NCBI RefSeq assembly: GCF_902506295.1
Contig: NZ_LR733312.1
Coordinates: 1,025,572 to 1,089,571, forward strand
Origin: Luteimonas sp. 9C
Lineage (GTDB): Bacteria; Pseudomonadota; Gammaproteobacteria; Xanthomonadales; Xanthomonadaceae
Direction: 5' to 3'
Length of the DNA stretch: 64,000 nucleotides
A program made the translations under genes and the position numbers. Under the pieces are notes generated by a model. It made no database searches. It saw nothing but the letters and a program-made list of their open reading frames with translations, and was not told the DNA's origin. The first letter of the stretch is position 1; the number at the start of each line of letters is the position of its first letter. Positions 17,882-27,518 of the stretch are shown piece by piece.

Positions 17882-18496
17882 TCAGAACGACGGCGACATC
17901 AATCGATCGAGGAACACGCCGATGATGCGCGGCTCCATGATCACGGTGAACAACATGCCGTAGCCCGCGCCCCACAGATGCGCGCTGTGGTTGATGTTGT
18001 CGCCGCCGCGCTTGTCCATCCAGATGCTGTAGCCCACATAGCAGACGCCGAACACGATCGCCGGCATCGGAATGAAGAGCACCAGCAGCAACTGCCAGGG
18101 GTTGATCAGGATCGAGGCGAACAGCACTGCCGACACCGCGCCCGATGCACCGAGACTGCGGTAGTTCGGATCGTGCCGGTGGCGCAGATACGTCGGCAGG
18201 ATCGCGACCAGGATTGCCGAGACATAGAACAGCAGGAAACCCACGGGGCCGATGTACGGCGCGAATGCGCGTTCGATGCCGGCACCGAAGAAGAACAGCG
18301 TGATCATGTTGAAGATCAGGTGCTGCCAGTCGGCGTGGATGAACCCGTGCGTGACCAGGCGGTCGTACTGCTTGTGCCGGTCGATCGCCGGCGGCCACAG
18401 GATCAGGCGACCGAGCAGCTTCGGTTTCTCGAAGGCCTGCCACGAGACCAGCACGGTCACGGTGATCAGGAAAAGGGTCACGGGTCCAAAATTCAT
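17882..18496 (-). CDS. Rhomboid-family intramembrane serine protease
   Basis: The 204-residue polytopic membrane protein shows the rhomboid catalytic pattern: HLIFNM (oxyanion His59/Asn63), GASG with nucleophile Ser118, and the general-base His173 in HSAHLWG. All catalytic residues are present, so it should be an active intramembrane protease. GGAGG lies 8 bases before the ATG. It is 15 bases downstream of the POT transporter gene on the same strand, so the two are probably cotranscribed. Substrate unknown. Confidence 0.88.
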   Translation of the reverse strand: MNFGPVTLFLITVTVLVSWQAFEKPKLLGRLILWPPAIDRHKQYDRLVTHGFIHADWQHLIFNMITLFFFGAGIERAFAPYIGPVGFLLFYVSAILVAILPTYLRHRHDPNYRSLGASGAVSAVLFASILINPWQLLLVLFIPMPAIVFGVCYVGYSIWMDKRGGDNINHSAHLWGAGYGMLFTVIMEPRIIGVFLDRLMSPSF

Positions 18497-18511
18497 CGAA
18501 AGTCCTCCGCG

Positions 18512-20131
18512 TCAGGCGACGCGGTAGTTGTCCTGCATGGGATAGCGTCGTGCGTAGAGGCCGAACGCGATGGCCGCGACGAAGGCGAAGGCGGCGAAGA
18601 AGAACATCAGGAAGGCGTTCTCGCTCATGCCGGTCGATGCGATATAGGCCGTGACCGCGTCGTTGCGCACGCCCGCGTTGGTCAGCAGTACCCACAGGCT
18701 GCCGAAGGTGCTGGTGAGGTACCACAGCGCCATGATCACACCCTTCATCGCCTGCGGCGCCTGGCTGTAGGCGAACTCCAGCGCGGTTGCCGACACCAGC
18801 ACTTCGCCGAACGTCAGCAGCAGGTACGGCACCGACTGCCAGGCGAGCGAGACCTCCTGACCACCGTCGAGCCACAGCTGCAGGCCGCCGGCGACGATCC
18901 ACGAGGTACCCGAGATCGCGATGCCCCAGCCCATGCGGCGCAGCGCGGTCGGTTCGAATCCCATGCGACGCAGTGCCGGATACAGCACCAGGTTGTTGAA
19001 CGGGATCAGCAGCATCACCAGCAACGGATTGAGCGCCTGCATCTGCGCCGCGTCCTGGATCAGCCAGCTAGGCCACCACGCCGCCGCGTGCGGAATCACC
19101 ATCTCGCGGCCCTGGATGATCCAGGTCGAGGCCTTCTGGTCGAAGAGCGACCAGAACGGCGTGACCAGCGCGAACACGATCAGGATGCGCAGCACCGCAC
19201 GCACGCCGTCGACCGCCACGTCCGGATGCAGGCCACGCGCCCGCTCGAGCTGCAGCGATGCGCCCCAGCCGCCCAGCGCGATGATCACGCCCAGCGCCAG
19301 GCACGCGGTGATGACGAAACCGAAGTCGGTCGGCCACCACGGCATCGACACCGTGGCCGACAGCAGCCACAGCGCCAGCATGACGATGGCCGACACGACG
19401 CCCACCATCGCCACCGCCAGACCCGGCCGACCCTCGCCGGCATGCCGCGCGCGCAGCGCGGTCTTGACCACTTCGAAGAAGGCGTGCGGATCGCGGCGCG
19501 CCGGCGGCACGTTGACGTACTGCTTGCGGCCCAGCCAGAACACGAACGTGGCGATGAACATCAGGATGCCGGGGATGCCGAACGCCACGGCCGGTCCGTA
19601 GTGGCGCAGGAACAGCGGCGCCAGCAACGAGGCGAAGAACGAACCGAAATTGATGATCCAGTAGAAGGCGTCGAACACCACCTTCGCCTTGCTCTTGTTG
19701 GTCTGGTCGAACTGGTCGCCGCAGAACGAGACCACCAGCGGCTTGATGCCGCCGGAACCGAGCGCGATCAGGAACAGGCCCGTGGAGAAGCCGGTCGCGT
19801 TGCTCTCGAATGCGGCCAGGCACGCATGGCCGGCGCAGTAGATCAGCGAGAACCACAGGATGGTGTGGTACTTGCCGAAGAAGCGGTCGGCCAGCCAGCC
19901 GCCGAGCAGCGGGAAGAAGTACACGCCGATCACGAAGGTATGGAAGATGTCCTTCGCCGCCGCGTCCCGGTCCGCGCCCTGCGGCAGATAGCCGAGCAGC
20001 ACCGAACTGATCAGGAACGGCACCAGGATGTTGCGCATGCCATAGAAGCTGAAGCGCTCGCAGGCTTCGTTGCCGATGATGTAGCCGATCTGGCGGGGCA
20101 TCGGCCCGTTGGTGGTATGGAGGGTCGACAT
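18512..20131 (-). CDS. Proton-dependent oligopeptide transporter (POT/PTR family)
   Basis: The 539-residue protein has about 14 membrane helices and the POT signatures GNEACERFSFYGMRNIL in helix 1, GSGGIKPLVVSFCGDQF, and FYWIINFGSFF. These MFS transporters import di- and tripeptides with protons. It fits with the peptidases nearby (M3 at 9.7 kb, M14 at 20.3 kb) in a peptide-scavenging lifestyle. The ATG at 20131 is taken because the upstream in-frame codons are not family-like. Confidence 0.93.
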   Translation of the reverse strand: MSTLHTTNGPMPRQIGYIIGNEACERFSFYGMRNILVPFLISSVLLGYLPQGADRDAAAKDIFHTFVIGVYFFPLLGGWLADRFFGKYHTILWFSLIYCAGHACLAAFESNATGFSTGLFLIALGSGGIKPLVVSFCGDQFDQTNKSKAKVVFDAFYWIINFGSFFASLLAPLFLRHYGPAVAFGIPGILMFIATFVFWLGRKQYVNVPPARRDPHAFFEVVKTALRARHAGEGRPGLAVAMVGVVSAIVMLALWLLSATVSMPWWPTDFGFVITACLALGVIIALGGWGASLQLERARGLHPDVAVDGVRAVLRILIVFALVTPFWSLFDQKASTWIIQGREMVIPHAAAWWPSWLIQDAAQMQALNPLLVMLLIPFNNLVLYPALRRMGFEPTALRRMGWGIAISGTSWIVAGGLQLWLDGGQEVSLAWQSVPYLLLTFGEVLVSATALEFAYSQAPQAMKGVIMALWYLTSTFGSLWVLLTNAGVRNDAVTAYIASTGMSENAFLMFFFAAFAFVAAIAFGLYARRYPMQDNYRVA

Positions 20132-20308
20132 CGGCGACTTCGGGCATTGAGAAGCCGCAAAGCCTACCCGATCCCGGGCGCCTGACCGCCTCTTGCGCCA
20201 TGCGCCGAAACCGGGCAGGACCACGACACGTCCGGCGCGCATCTCCACGCGGCTTGGGCGCGCGCGTCGCCCGCGGCATCATGGCGGCTCGCCCGACCGG
20301 ACTCCGCC

Positions 20309-22099
20309 ATGCCCTTGACCCGCTTGCCACTCGCGCTCGCCCTGCTGCTGTCCGTGCTGCCTGTCGCCGCCGCGGACGACCCGCGCATCACCGTCGCCGA
20401 GCGCAGCGGCTTCGTCGAGACGGGCCGCTACGACGAGGTGATCGCGCTGTGCGGGACCTTCGCCCGGCTGCATCCCGATGCGGTGCGCTGCATCCAATTC
20501 GGAACGTCCCCCGAGGGCCGACCGATGCAGGCGCTGGTCGCCAGCCGCAGCGGCGCGCTCGACCCGGACGCCGCGCACAAGGCAGGCATCCCCGTCGTCC
20601 TGGTCCAGGGCGGCATCCATGCCGGCGAGATCGACGGCAAGGACGCAGGCTTCCTCGCGCTGCGGGAGATGCTCGACGGACGCGCAGCGCCGGGCGCGCT
20701 GAATGACGCGGTACTGGTGTTCGTGCCGGTGTTCAGCGTCGACGGCCACGAACGCTTCGGCGCGTGGAACCGGCCCAACCAGCGCGGCCCGCGCGAGATG
20801 GGCTGGCGCACGACCGCGCAGAACCTCAACCTCAACCGCGACTACGCCAAGGCCGATGCGCCGGAAATGCAGGCGATGCTGGCGCTGGTGGAGGCTTGGG
20901 ATCCGATCGCCACCATCGATCTGCACGCGACCAACGGCGCGCAGTTCGAACACGACATCTCGATCCAGGTCGAACCGGTGCACGCGGGCGATGCCGCGTT
21001 GCGCGACGTCGGCCGCACGTTCCGCGACGCGGTGATGGCCGACCTGGCGCGGCAGGGCTCGCTGCCGCTGCCCTACTACCCCTCGTTCGTCGAACACGAC
21101 AACCCGGCATCCGGTTTCGAGGACGGCGTCTCGCCGCCGCGGTTCTCGACCGGCTATTTCCTGCTGCGCAACCGCCTGGCGATGCTGGTCGAAACGCACT
21201 CGTGGAAGGAGTATCCGGTCCGCGTGCGCATCACCCGCAACACCGTGGTGTCGGTGGTCGAACAGGTCGCGCGCCACGGCCGCGACTGGATGCGCATCGC
21301 GCGCGACGCGGATGCCCGTGCCGCGGCGCTGGGCGGCACGCGTCAGCCGCTCGCCTGGAAAGCGACCGATGCCAGCCATACCGTCGACTTCCGTGGCTAC
21401 GCCTATACGCGCACGCCCTCCGAGGTGTCCGGCGCGCTGATGACCCGCTACGACGAAACCACGCCGCAACTGTGGCGCGTGCCCATGCGCGACACGCTGC
21501 GCCCATCCCTGGACGTCACGCTGCCGCGCGGCGGCTATCTGGTCCCGGCCGCGCATGCGGCGTGGGTGGGCGAGAAACTGCGCCAGCACGGCATCCGGTT
21601 CCAGGCGATCCCCACGGCGCAGCCCGCAGCCGCGGTCGAGGTCTTCCGCGCGACGACTGCCTCGCCCGCCGCGACATCCGTCGAAGGCCATCAACGCCTC
21701 GAGCTGCAGGGCGCGTGGACCGTCGAACCGCACGCCGTCGGTGCCGGCGCGCTGTACGTGCCGATCGCCCAGCCCAAGGCCCGCCTGGTCGCCGCGTTGC
21801 TGGAACCGCAGGCGCCCGACTCGCTGGCGGCCTGGGGGCGCTTCAACACCCATTTCGAGCGCAAGGAATACATGGAGGATTACGTCGCCGAACAGGTCGC
21901 GCGCCAGATGCTGGCAGCGGATCCGGCGCTGCGCGTCGAATTCGACGCCAAGCTCCGCAGCGACCCGGCATTTGCCGGCGATCCCGCGGCACGCCTCGAC
22001 TTCTTCTACCGGCGCCACAGCGCCTGGGACGATCGCTACAACCTCTACCCCGTCATGCGCACCGACGCGGCGCCGACCACCGGAGACACCACGCCATGA
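20309..22099 (+). CDS. M14-family zinc carboxypeptidase, exported
   Basis: The 596-residue protein has a signal peptide cut near AAADDP. The M14 zinc site is HAGEIDG (HxxE) plus the His of DLHATNG, and the general-base Glu lies in VETHSWKEY. The C-terminal half (after about residue 370) is a poorly characterised extension seen in larger M14 members of Xanthomonadaceae. It should act on peptides in the periplasm. The stop overlaps the next start as ATGA, so the two genes are translationally coupled. Confidence 0.88.
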   Translation: MPLTRLPLALALLLSVLPVAAADDPRITVAERSGFVETGRYDEVIALCGTFARLHPDAVRCIQFGTSPEGRPMQALVASRSGALDPDAAHKAGIPVVLVQGGIHAGEIDGKDAGFLALREMLDGRAAPGALNDAVLVFVPVFSVDGHERFGAWNRPNQRGPREMGWRTTAQNLNLNRDYAKADAPEMQAMLALVEAWDPIATIDLHATNGAQFEHDISIQVEPVHAGDAALRDVGRTFRDAVMADLARQGSLPLPYYPSFVEHDNPASGFEDGVSPPRFSTGYFLLRNRLAMLVETHSWKEYPVRVRITRNTVVSVVEQVARHGRDWMRIARDADARAAALGGTRQPLAWKATDASHTVDFRGYAYTRTPSEVSGALMTRYDETTPQLWRVPMRDTLRPSLDVTLPRGGYLVPAAHAAWVGEKLRQHGIRFQAIPTAQPAAAVEVFRATTASPAATSVEGHQRLELQGAWTVEPHAVGAGALYVPIAQPKARLVAALLEPQAPDSLAAWGRFNTHFERKEYMEDYVAEQVARQMLAADPALRVEFDAKLRSDPAFAGDPAARLDFFYRRHSAWDDRYNLYPVMRTDAAPTTGDTTP

Positions 22100-22920
22100 A
22101 GCACCTGCTGACCGCCCTGCTCGCGATCGCGCTGTCCGCCTGCGCGGCCACCACGCCCCGCGCCGACGCAGCGCCGGAGCTGCGCGTCGTCACGCTCAAC
22201 ATCTATCACGACAAGGCGGAGTGGCCGAAGCGGTTGCCGCTGATCGTCGAACAGCTGCGCGCCCTCGATGCCGACGTGATCGCGCTGCAGGAAGTGCTGC
22301 AGACCGCGGACCTGCCGAACCAGGCGCAGACGCTCGGCGACGCGCTCGGCTACTCGGTGCAGTTCGTGTCCAACGATCCCCAAGGCCAGCCGCACCGCTA
22401 CGGCAATGCCCTGCTGACCCGGCTGCCCGTGCTCGAACAGGGCGCGACCCCGCTGGAGCCGCGCGAGGATTCGCGCAGCATGGGACACGCGCGTCTGCGC
22501 TTCGACGGCAGGCCGCTGGATGTCTATTTCACCCATCTGCACCACACACCCGAAGGCGCGGCGCTCCGGCGTCGCCAGCTCGAGGACGCGCGCGCCTTCA
22601 TCCAGCGTCAGGGCGATACGGCGCCCTCCATCGTGCTCGGCGACTTCAACGCGCTGGCGAACGCGCCGGAACTGTCGGTGCTCGACGGGTATGTCGACAC
22701 CTACGGCGCGCTGCACCCGGGCGCCGATGCCGCACGCGTGACCACGCTGAACCCGCATTTCTTCGGTGAGTTCCGCAGGCGCATCGATCACGTCTTCGCA
22801 CGGACCGGCCGGTTCGAGATCCGCGACGCGCGCATCGTGCTCGAGACGCCGGGCGCGAACGGCACCTGGCCGTCGGACCATTTCGGCACCTTCGTCGTGC
22901 TGCGCCCGACGACGCCTTGA
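22096..22920 (+). CDS. Endonuclease/exonuclease/phosphatase-fold lipoprotein
   Basis: The 274-residue protein has a lipobox (LSAC) and then an EEP domain. Motifs are VTLNIYHD, the metal-binding Glu in IALQEVLQ, the THLHH segment, the catalytic LGDFNA, and the C-terminal SDHFGTFV. EEP members include DNases, sphingomyelinases and inositol phosphatases; the surface-anchored form and the catalytic His/Asp set allow either a nuclease or a phosphodiesterase. It overlaps the M14 gene by 4 bases and precedes another lipoprotein gene, forming a cell-envelope operon. Confidence 0.85.
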   Translation: MKHLLTALLAIALSACAATTPRADAAPELRVVTLNIYHDKAEWPKRLPLIVEQLRALDADVIALQEVLQTADLPNQAQTLGDALGYSVQFVSNDPQGQPHRYGNALLTRLPVLEQGATPLEPREDSRSMGHARLRFDGRPLDVYFTHLHHTPEGAALRRRQLEDARAFIQRQGDTAPSIVLGDFNALANAPELSVLDGYVDTYGALHPGADAARVTTLNPHFFGEFRRRIDHVFARTGRFEIRDARIVLETPGANGTWPSDHFGTFVVLRPTTP

Positions 22921-22982
22921 CCCGCCGTTCCACTGCGTCGGCGCATGCTGCGCCGCGACGTCTCCTACGAGGAAGCCCGACC

Positions 22983-23444
22983 ATGTCACGTGCCCTGCTC
23001 CGCCTTGCCGCGCTGCCGCTGTGCGCATCCGCCCTGCTCGCCGCCTGCCAGACCACGCCCCCGCCGACCGCTTCCGGAGCCGCGCCGATGACCGAATCCA
23101 CCGAGAGCGTGCGCATCCAGGGCGAGGCGATGTATTTCGAGAAGATCCTGCTGCCCGAGGGCACGCAGCTGCGTCTGCAGGTGCTCGACAACCAGCTCGC
23201 CGACACGCCGCAGGCGGTGCTCGCCGAGCAGGTGACCACCGTGGGCGCCGGGCCTTACGAATTCGCGATCGACGTGCCGCGCGCCAGGTTGCGCGACAAC
23301 GGCCAGTACGGCCTGCACGCCTCGGTTTCGATGCCGGACGGCAGCCTGCGCTTCATCACCGACACGCGCGTGCCGGTCAACATCGCCGCCGATACGACGG
23401 ACGTGCATGTGGGCCGCATCCGTCTCACCCACGTGCAGCCGTAA
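22983..23444 (+). CDS. YbaY/YscW-family lipoprotein
   Basis: The 153-residue protein has a signal peptide with lipobox LAAC, then one YscW-type beta-sandwich domain. The pattern is typical of YbaY: VRIQGEAMYFEKILLPEGTQL, a central PYEFAIDVPRARL, then DTRVPVNI near the end. These are outer-membrane lipoproteins of unknown function; YscW assists secretin assembly in type III systems, but no such system is here. It is the last gene of the M14-EEP run. Confidence 0.85.
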   Translation: MSRALLRLAALPLCASALLAACQTTPPPTASGAAPMTESTESVRIQGEAMYFEKILLPEGTQLRLQVLDNQLADTPQAVLAEQVTTVGAGPYEFAIDVPRARLRDNGQYGLHASVSMPDGSLRFITDTRVPVNIAADTTDVHVGRIRLTHVQP

Positions 23445-23453
23445 GGCAGTACC

Positions 23454-24542
23454 TCAGTCGTTGACGAAGCGCACGCGGCGGGTGATGCCGCAGGTCAGTG
23501 CATAGGAGATCGTGCCCGCGGCTTCGGCCACGGTCTCCACCGGCAGCGCTTCGCCCCACAGCACGACAGGATCGCCCGCGCGTGCACCGGGCTGGCCACG
23601 CAGGTCGATCGTCATCAGGTCCATCGACACGCGTCCCGCCACGCTGGCCATGCGTCCGTTGACCAGCACCGGCGTGCCCGCGGGTGCAAGCCGTGGATAC
23701 CCGTCGCCGTAACCGACGGCGGCAACGCCGACCGGCATGTCCTCGGGGGCTTCCCAGGTCGCCGAATAGCCGATGCGCTCCCCCTTTGCCACGCGGTTGA
23801 CCGCGAGCAGCCGGGTCTCGAAGGTCATCGCCGGCCGCAGACCGAACGAGGCGCCGCTGCGGCCGGCGACCACGGACATGCCGTAGAGCGCGCCGCCCGG
23901 TCGGATCCAGTCGCCGCAGGCATCGGGCCAGCCGAGCACGGCCGCGGAATTGGCCAGCGAACGCGGACCATCGAGTCCCTCGGTCGCTGCGGCGAGTGCG
24001 CGCATCTGCGCCGGCGTCTGCAACCCGTTCGGCGTCGTCGGGTCGAATTCGTCGGAACTGGCGAAATGGGTCATCAGCACGATGTCGCCGGCGACGCCGC
24101 GCGCCGCGCGCAGGCGTCCATGCGCCGCGCGCACCTGCTCGGGTGCGAAGCCCAGCCGGTGCATGCCGGTGTCGATCTTGAGCCAGACCCGGATCGGCGC
24201 GCCGTCGGTCTGCTCGAGCAGCTCGAGCTGCGCCGCGTGATGGACGATCGCCTCGGCGCGCAGCGCACGCAGCTGGTCCAGATCGTCGGGATTGTCGAAC
24301 CCCGACAGCACGAGGATCGGCTGCTCGAGTCCGGCCGCGCGGATGCGCGCGGCATCCTCGATCGCGGCGACCCCGAACGCATCGGCCTCGCGCAAGGCAC
24401 GTGCCGCGGTCTCCAGCCCATGGCCGTAACCGTCGGCCTTGACCATCGCCATCAGCTTTCGCCCCGGCGCCCGGGCGCGCATCGCGCCGAGGTTGTGGCG
24501 CAGCGCGTCGGTGTGGATGGTGGCGGTGATCGGGCGGGCCAT
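23454..24542 (-). CDS. alr: Alanine racemase
   Basis: This PLP enzyme makes D-alanine for peptidoglycan. In 362 residues it shows the PLP lysine (Lys35) in MVKADGYGHG, the N-terminal TIM-barrel segments, and the second catalytic base Tyr in RIGYSATW of the C-terminal beta domain. The HFASSDEFD and GYGDGYPR motifs also match. It lies 78 bases after the dnaB stop and in the same direction, an arrangement (dnaB-alr) common in gammaproteobacteria. Confidence 0.96.
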   Translation of the reverse strand: MARPITATIHTDALRHNLGAMRARAPGRKLMAMVKADGYGHGLETAARALREADAFGVAAIEDAARIRAAGLEQPILVLSGFDNPDDLDQLRALRAEAIVHHAAQLELLEQTDGAPIRVWLKIDTGMHRLGFAPEQVRAAHGRLRAARGVAGDIVLMTHFASSDEFDPTTPNGLQTPAQMRALAAATEGLDGPRSLANSAAVLGWPDACGDWIRPGGALYGMSVVAGRSGASFGLRPAMTFETRLLAVNRVAKGERIGYSATWEAPEDMPVGVAAVGYGDGYPRLAPAGTPVLVNGRMASVAGRVSMDLMTIDLRGQPGARAGDPVVLWGEALPVETVAEAAGTISYALTCGITRRVRFVND

Positions 24543-24620
24543 GCGTAGCGGCAGCGAACGGGGCCTTCTATTGTGCCTTCGCCGCGCCGTGTACGCTGCG
24601 CGCTCGGGTGAACCGCGGCC

Positions 24621-26036
24621 TTACTCGAAGCTGCCGATCGAATCGTGCGAGAGATTGTCGAAGCGCGTGTACTCGCCGAAGAACTTCAGCTTCACCGAGC
24701 CCGTCGGGCCGCTACGCTGCTTGCCGATGATGATCTCGGCCAGACCTTTGTCCGGCGACGTTTCCTTGTTGTAGTAATCGTCGCGGTAGATGAAGACGAT
24801 GATGTCGGCGTCCTGCTCGATGGCGCCCGATTCGCGCAGGTCGGCCATCACCGGGCGCTTGTCGGCGCGCGTTTCCAGCGAGCGGTTGAGCTGCGAGAGT
24901 GCCATCACCGGCACGTTGAGCTCCTTGGCCAACCCCTTGAGCGAACGCGAGATCTCCGAGATCTCGGTCGCGCGGTTCTCGCTGTTGCCCGGCACCGACA
25001 TCAGCTGCAGGTAGTCGATGACGATCAGGCCCAGATCGTGCTCGCGCTTCAGGCGTCGGCACTTCGCCCGCAACACGTCGGGACCCAGACCCGGCGTGTC
25101 GTCGATAAAGATCTTGGTCTCCTTGAGCATCCGGATCGCGCTGCTGACGCGGCTCCAGTCCTCGTCCTCGAGCGCGCCGGTGCGCAGGCGCGTGGCATTG
25201 ATGCGGCCGTTGGAGGAAATCAGGCGCAGCGCGAGCTGGCTGGCCGACATTTCCATCGAGAACACGCCGACCGCCTTCTTGGTCTTGATCGCCGCGTACT
25301 CGGCGATGTTCAGCGCGAACGTCGTCTTGCCCATCGCCGGACGCGCGGCGAGGATGATCAGATCCGTCGGCTGCAGGCCGGCGGTCATCTCGTCGAACTC
25401 GGTGTAGCCGGTCGGCAGGCCGGTCACGCCGCCGCCGTTGGTGTAGCGCGTCTGCAGCACGTCGAAGGCGTCGGCCATCGCCTTGTTGATCGCGGTGAAG
25501 TCGGTGCGTCCCTGCGCGCCGGCCTCGGCGATCTTGAACACCTGCTGCTCGGCCTTGGCCAGGATCTCGCTGCTGTCGCGTCCGTCGGGCTGGAAACCGT
25601 CGTTGACGATCTCGGTGCCCACTTCGATCAGCTGCCGCAGGATGGCCTTGTCGCGGACGATTTCCGCATACGCGCGAATGTTGGCCGCCGACGGCGTGGT
25701 GCTGGCCAGTTCGCCCAGGTAGGCGCCCCCGGCGACGAGTTCCGACAGCCCGTTGGACTCGAACCATTCGCCGAGCGTGACCGCGTCGAAGGGCTTGCTC
25801 TTCTCCGCCAGTTCCTGGATCGCGGCATAGATCTTCTGGTGGTCGCGGCGGTAGAAGTCGTCCGGCACCAGCAGGTCGGCGATGCGGTCGAATGCGTCGG
25901 GTACCAGCATCAGGCCACCGAGGACCGCCTGCTCGGCCTCCACCGACTGCGGCGGCACGCGCAGCTGTTCGACGCGCGGATCGCTGCGCTCGTGTCGATC
26001 GCGGTCGTTGTTGCGGTAATCGTTGCGTGCGGCCAT
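24621..26036 (-). CDS. dnaB: Replicative DNA helicase
   Basis: DnaB is the hexameric fork helicase. The 471-residue protein has the N-terminal DnaB domain (EAEQAVLGGLM) and the C-terminal RecA-like motor with Walker A (RPAMGKTT), Walker B (LIVIDYLQLM), and the ALSQLNRSLE motif. Length and all motifs are normal, with no intein. It starts at the ATG 26036. A consensus DnaA box lies 77 bases upstream. The upstream rplI operon ends at its own terminator, so dnaB has its own promoter. Confidence 0.97.
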   Translation of the reverse strand: MAARNDYRNNDRDRHERSDPRVEQLRVPPQSVEAEQAVLGGLMLVPDAFDRIADLLVPDDFYRRDHQKIYAAIQELAEKSKPFDAVTLGEWFESNGLSELVAGGAYLGELASTTPSAANIRAYAEIVRDKAILRQLIEVGTEIVNDGFQPDGRDSSEILAKAEQQVFKIAEAGAQGRTDFTAINKAMADAFDVLQTRYTNGGGVTGLPTGYTEFDEMTAGLQPTDLIILAARPAMGKTTFALNIAEYAAIKTKKAVGVFSMEMSASQLALRLISSNGRINATRLRTGALEDEDWSRVSSAIRMLKETKIFIDDTPGLGPDVLRAKCRRLKREHDLGLIVIDYLQLMSVPGNSENRATEISEISRSLKGLAKELNVPVMALSQLNRSLETRADKRPVMADLRESGAIEQDADIIVFIYRDDYYNKETSPDKGLAEIIIGKQRSGPTGSVKLKFFGEYTRFDNLSHDSIGSFE

Positions 26037-26089
26037 GGGTCTCGGTGTCGAAGAACGGAATGCTGCGATCGGATGCTAGGCCGTGCGCC

Positions 26090-26121
26090 TGTGGACACGC
26101 GACCCCACAACCTGTGGATAA
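26090..26121 (-). promoter_or_regulatory. Candidate DnaA boxes upstream of dnaB
   Basis: On the minus strand 26121-26113 reads TTATCCACA, the exact DnaA-box consensus, 77 bases before the dnaB ATG. A second copy with two mismatches lies at 26098-26090. Two sites on one strand in a promoter region suggest control of dnaB by DnaA, but chance occurrence is possible. Confidence 0.5.
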
Positions 26122-26164
26122 GATGCCGGGCGACCGCCGCAGCCGGCAGGCGCGCCGGATCCCC

Positions 26165-26194
26165 AAACGAAAACGGGCGCCTCGCGGCGCCCGT
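26165..26194 (-). terminator. Rho-independent terminator of the rpsF-rpsR-rplI operon
   Basis: A perfect 9-bp stem (26186-26194 with 26173-26181) is followed on the minus strand by an interrupted U tract (26165-26172). It lies 23 bases past the rplI stop. Confidence 0.85.
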
Positions 26195-26217
26195 TCAGGA
26201 CTACCCGATCCGAAGGA

Positions 26218-26670
26218 TCAGGCGACCTCACCTTCGATGACGACCTTGACGGTGGTCTCGGCGTCGGCGTGCAGGTGCACCACGACCTCGAACTCGCCGG
26301 TGTTGCGGAACGCGCCTTCACCCAGCACGACTTCCGACTTGTTGACCGGCGTTACCGCCTTGGTCAGCGCGTCGGCGATCTCGCGCGGACCGACTGAACC
26401 GTAGAGCTTGCCTTCGGTCGACGCGTTCGCGTAGATCGTGACGCTGGCGCCTTCGAGCTTGGCAAGACGCTGCTGCGCCTCGTCGAGCTGCGACTGGGCC
26501 TTGGCCTCGTACTCGGCGCGGCGCGCTTCGAACTCGGCGATGCTCTTGGTGGTGGCCGGCACGGCCTTGCCCTGCGGCACCAGGAAGTTGCGGCCGTAGC
26601 CCGGCTTCACGTTGACCTTGTCACCGAGGTTGCCGAGGTTGGTGACCTTCTGCAGAAGAATCAGTTGCAT
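26218..26670 (-). CDS. rplI: 50S ribosomal protein L9
   Basis: The 150-residue protein starts [17 protein letters not shown] and has the N-terminal L9 domain ([16 protein letters not shown]), the long connecting helix, and the C-terminal rRNA-binding domain. It binds 23S rRNA domain V near the L1 stalk. It is the last gene of rpsF-rpsR-rplI and is followed by a terminator. GGAG precedes the ATG. Confidence 0.98.
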   Translation of the reverse strand: MQLILLQKVTNLGNLGDKVNVKPGYGRNFLVPQGKAVPATTKSIAEFEARRAEYEAKAQSQLDEAQQRLAKLEGASVTIYANASTEGKLYGSVGPREIADALTKAVTPVNKSEVVLGEGAFRNTGEFEVVVHLHADAETTVKVVIEGEVA

Positions 26671-26756
26671 GGTGTTGCTCCGTATCCGTTAGCGGCGCAT
26701 GGGCGCCGCAACGAGTGCTGTCCGAATCGGACGAGAACGCGCGAAACCCGGCGGGC

Positions 26757-26987
26757 TCAGACGTTGTGGTTGTCGGTGTACGGGATCAGCGCGAGGAAAC
26801 GCGCGCGCTTGACGGCCGTGGCCAGCTGGCGCTGGTAACGCGACTTCGTACCGGTGATGCGGCTCGGGACGATCTTGCCGTTCTCGGTGAGGTTCTGGCG
26901 CAGGGTGTTGAGATCCTTGTAATCGATCTCCTTGACACCCTCGGCGGTGAACTTGCAGAACTTGCGGCGGCGGAAGAACTTGGACAT
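26757..26987 (-). CDS. rpsR: 30S ribosomal protein S18
   Basis: The 76-residue S18 shows [14 protein letters not shown] at the N terminus and the [21 protein letters not shown] core. It pairs with S6 on the 30S platform, and that S6:S18 pair can also bind the operon leader to repress it in many bacteria. It lies 11 bases after rpsF and 86 bases before rplI. Confidence 0.98.
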   Translation of the reverse strand: MSKFFRRRKFCKFTAEGVKEIDYKDLNTLRQNLTENGKIVPSRITGTKSRYQRQLATAVKRARFLALIPYTDNHNV

Positions 26988-26998
26988 GTGCGTGATCC

Positions 26999-27433
26999 TC
27001 AGGCGGCTTCGGCGGAGTTGTCGGACTTGTCTGCGTCGGCATCGTTGCCGGCAGAGTCGCCTTCGTCGTCACGGCGACGACGCTCGCCACGCTCAGGCTT
27101 GTCACCCTTCTCGTCCTTGTTCTTCATGATCAGGGACTGCTCGGTGTCCGCCTCGTCGCGGCGCACCACCAGGTGACGCAACACGGCGTCGTTGAAGCGG
27201 AACGCTTCGACGAGCTCGTCGAGGCCGGCCTGGCCGACTTCGATGTTGAACATCACATAGTGGGCCTTGACCAGATTGTTGATCGGGTACGCCAGCTGGC
27301 GGCGGCCCCAGTCTTCCAGACGGTGGATCTTGCCTTCGGCACCTTCGATCAGCGACTTGTAGCGCTCGATCATCGCGGGCACCTGCTCGCTCTGGTCCGG
27401 ATGGACCAGGAACACGACTTCGTAATGACGCAT
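26999..27433 (-). CDS. rpsF: 30S ribosomal protein S6
   Basis: The 144-residue S6 has the [17 protein letters not shown] start, the [14 protein letters not shown] strand and a long charged C-terminal tail (Lys/Arg, then Asp/Ala/Glu), comparable to the tail of E. coli S6 that is extended by RimK. AGGA lies a few bases before the ATG at 27433. It is the first gene of the operon and follows a leader with a stable hairpin. Confidence 0.98.
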   Translation of the reverse strand: MRHYEVVFLVHPDQSEQVPAMIERYKSLIEGAEGKIHRLEDWGRRQLAYPINNLVKAHYVMFNIEVGQAGLDELVEAFRFNDAVLRHLVVRRDEADTEQSLIMKNKDEKGDKPERGERRRRDDEGDSAGNDADADKSDNSAEAA

Positions 27434-27518
27434 GTTGGTTTCCTTTCGGATATCGACCCCGCTTTCGCGCCGGCCTGGATAGCCCCCCGTCCGCGGCGCG
27501 GCCGCACGGTGGGGCAAG

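Noticed and set aside
24645..26240. Long plus-strand frame over dnaB.
   Set aside because: It is a shadow of dnaB, whose helicase motifs are complete on the other strand.
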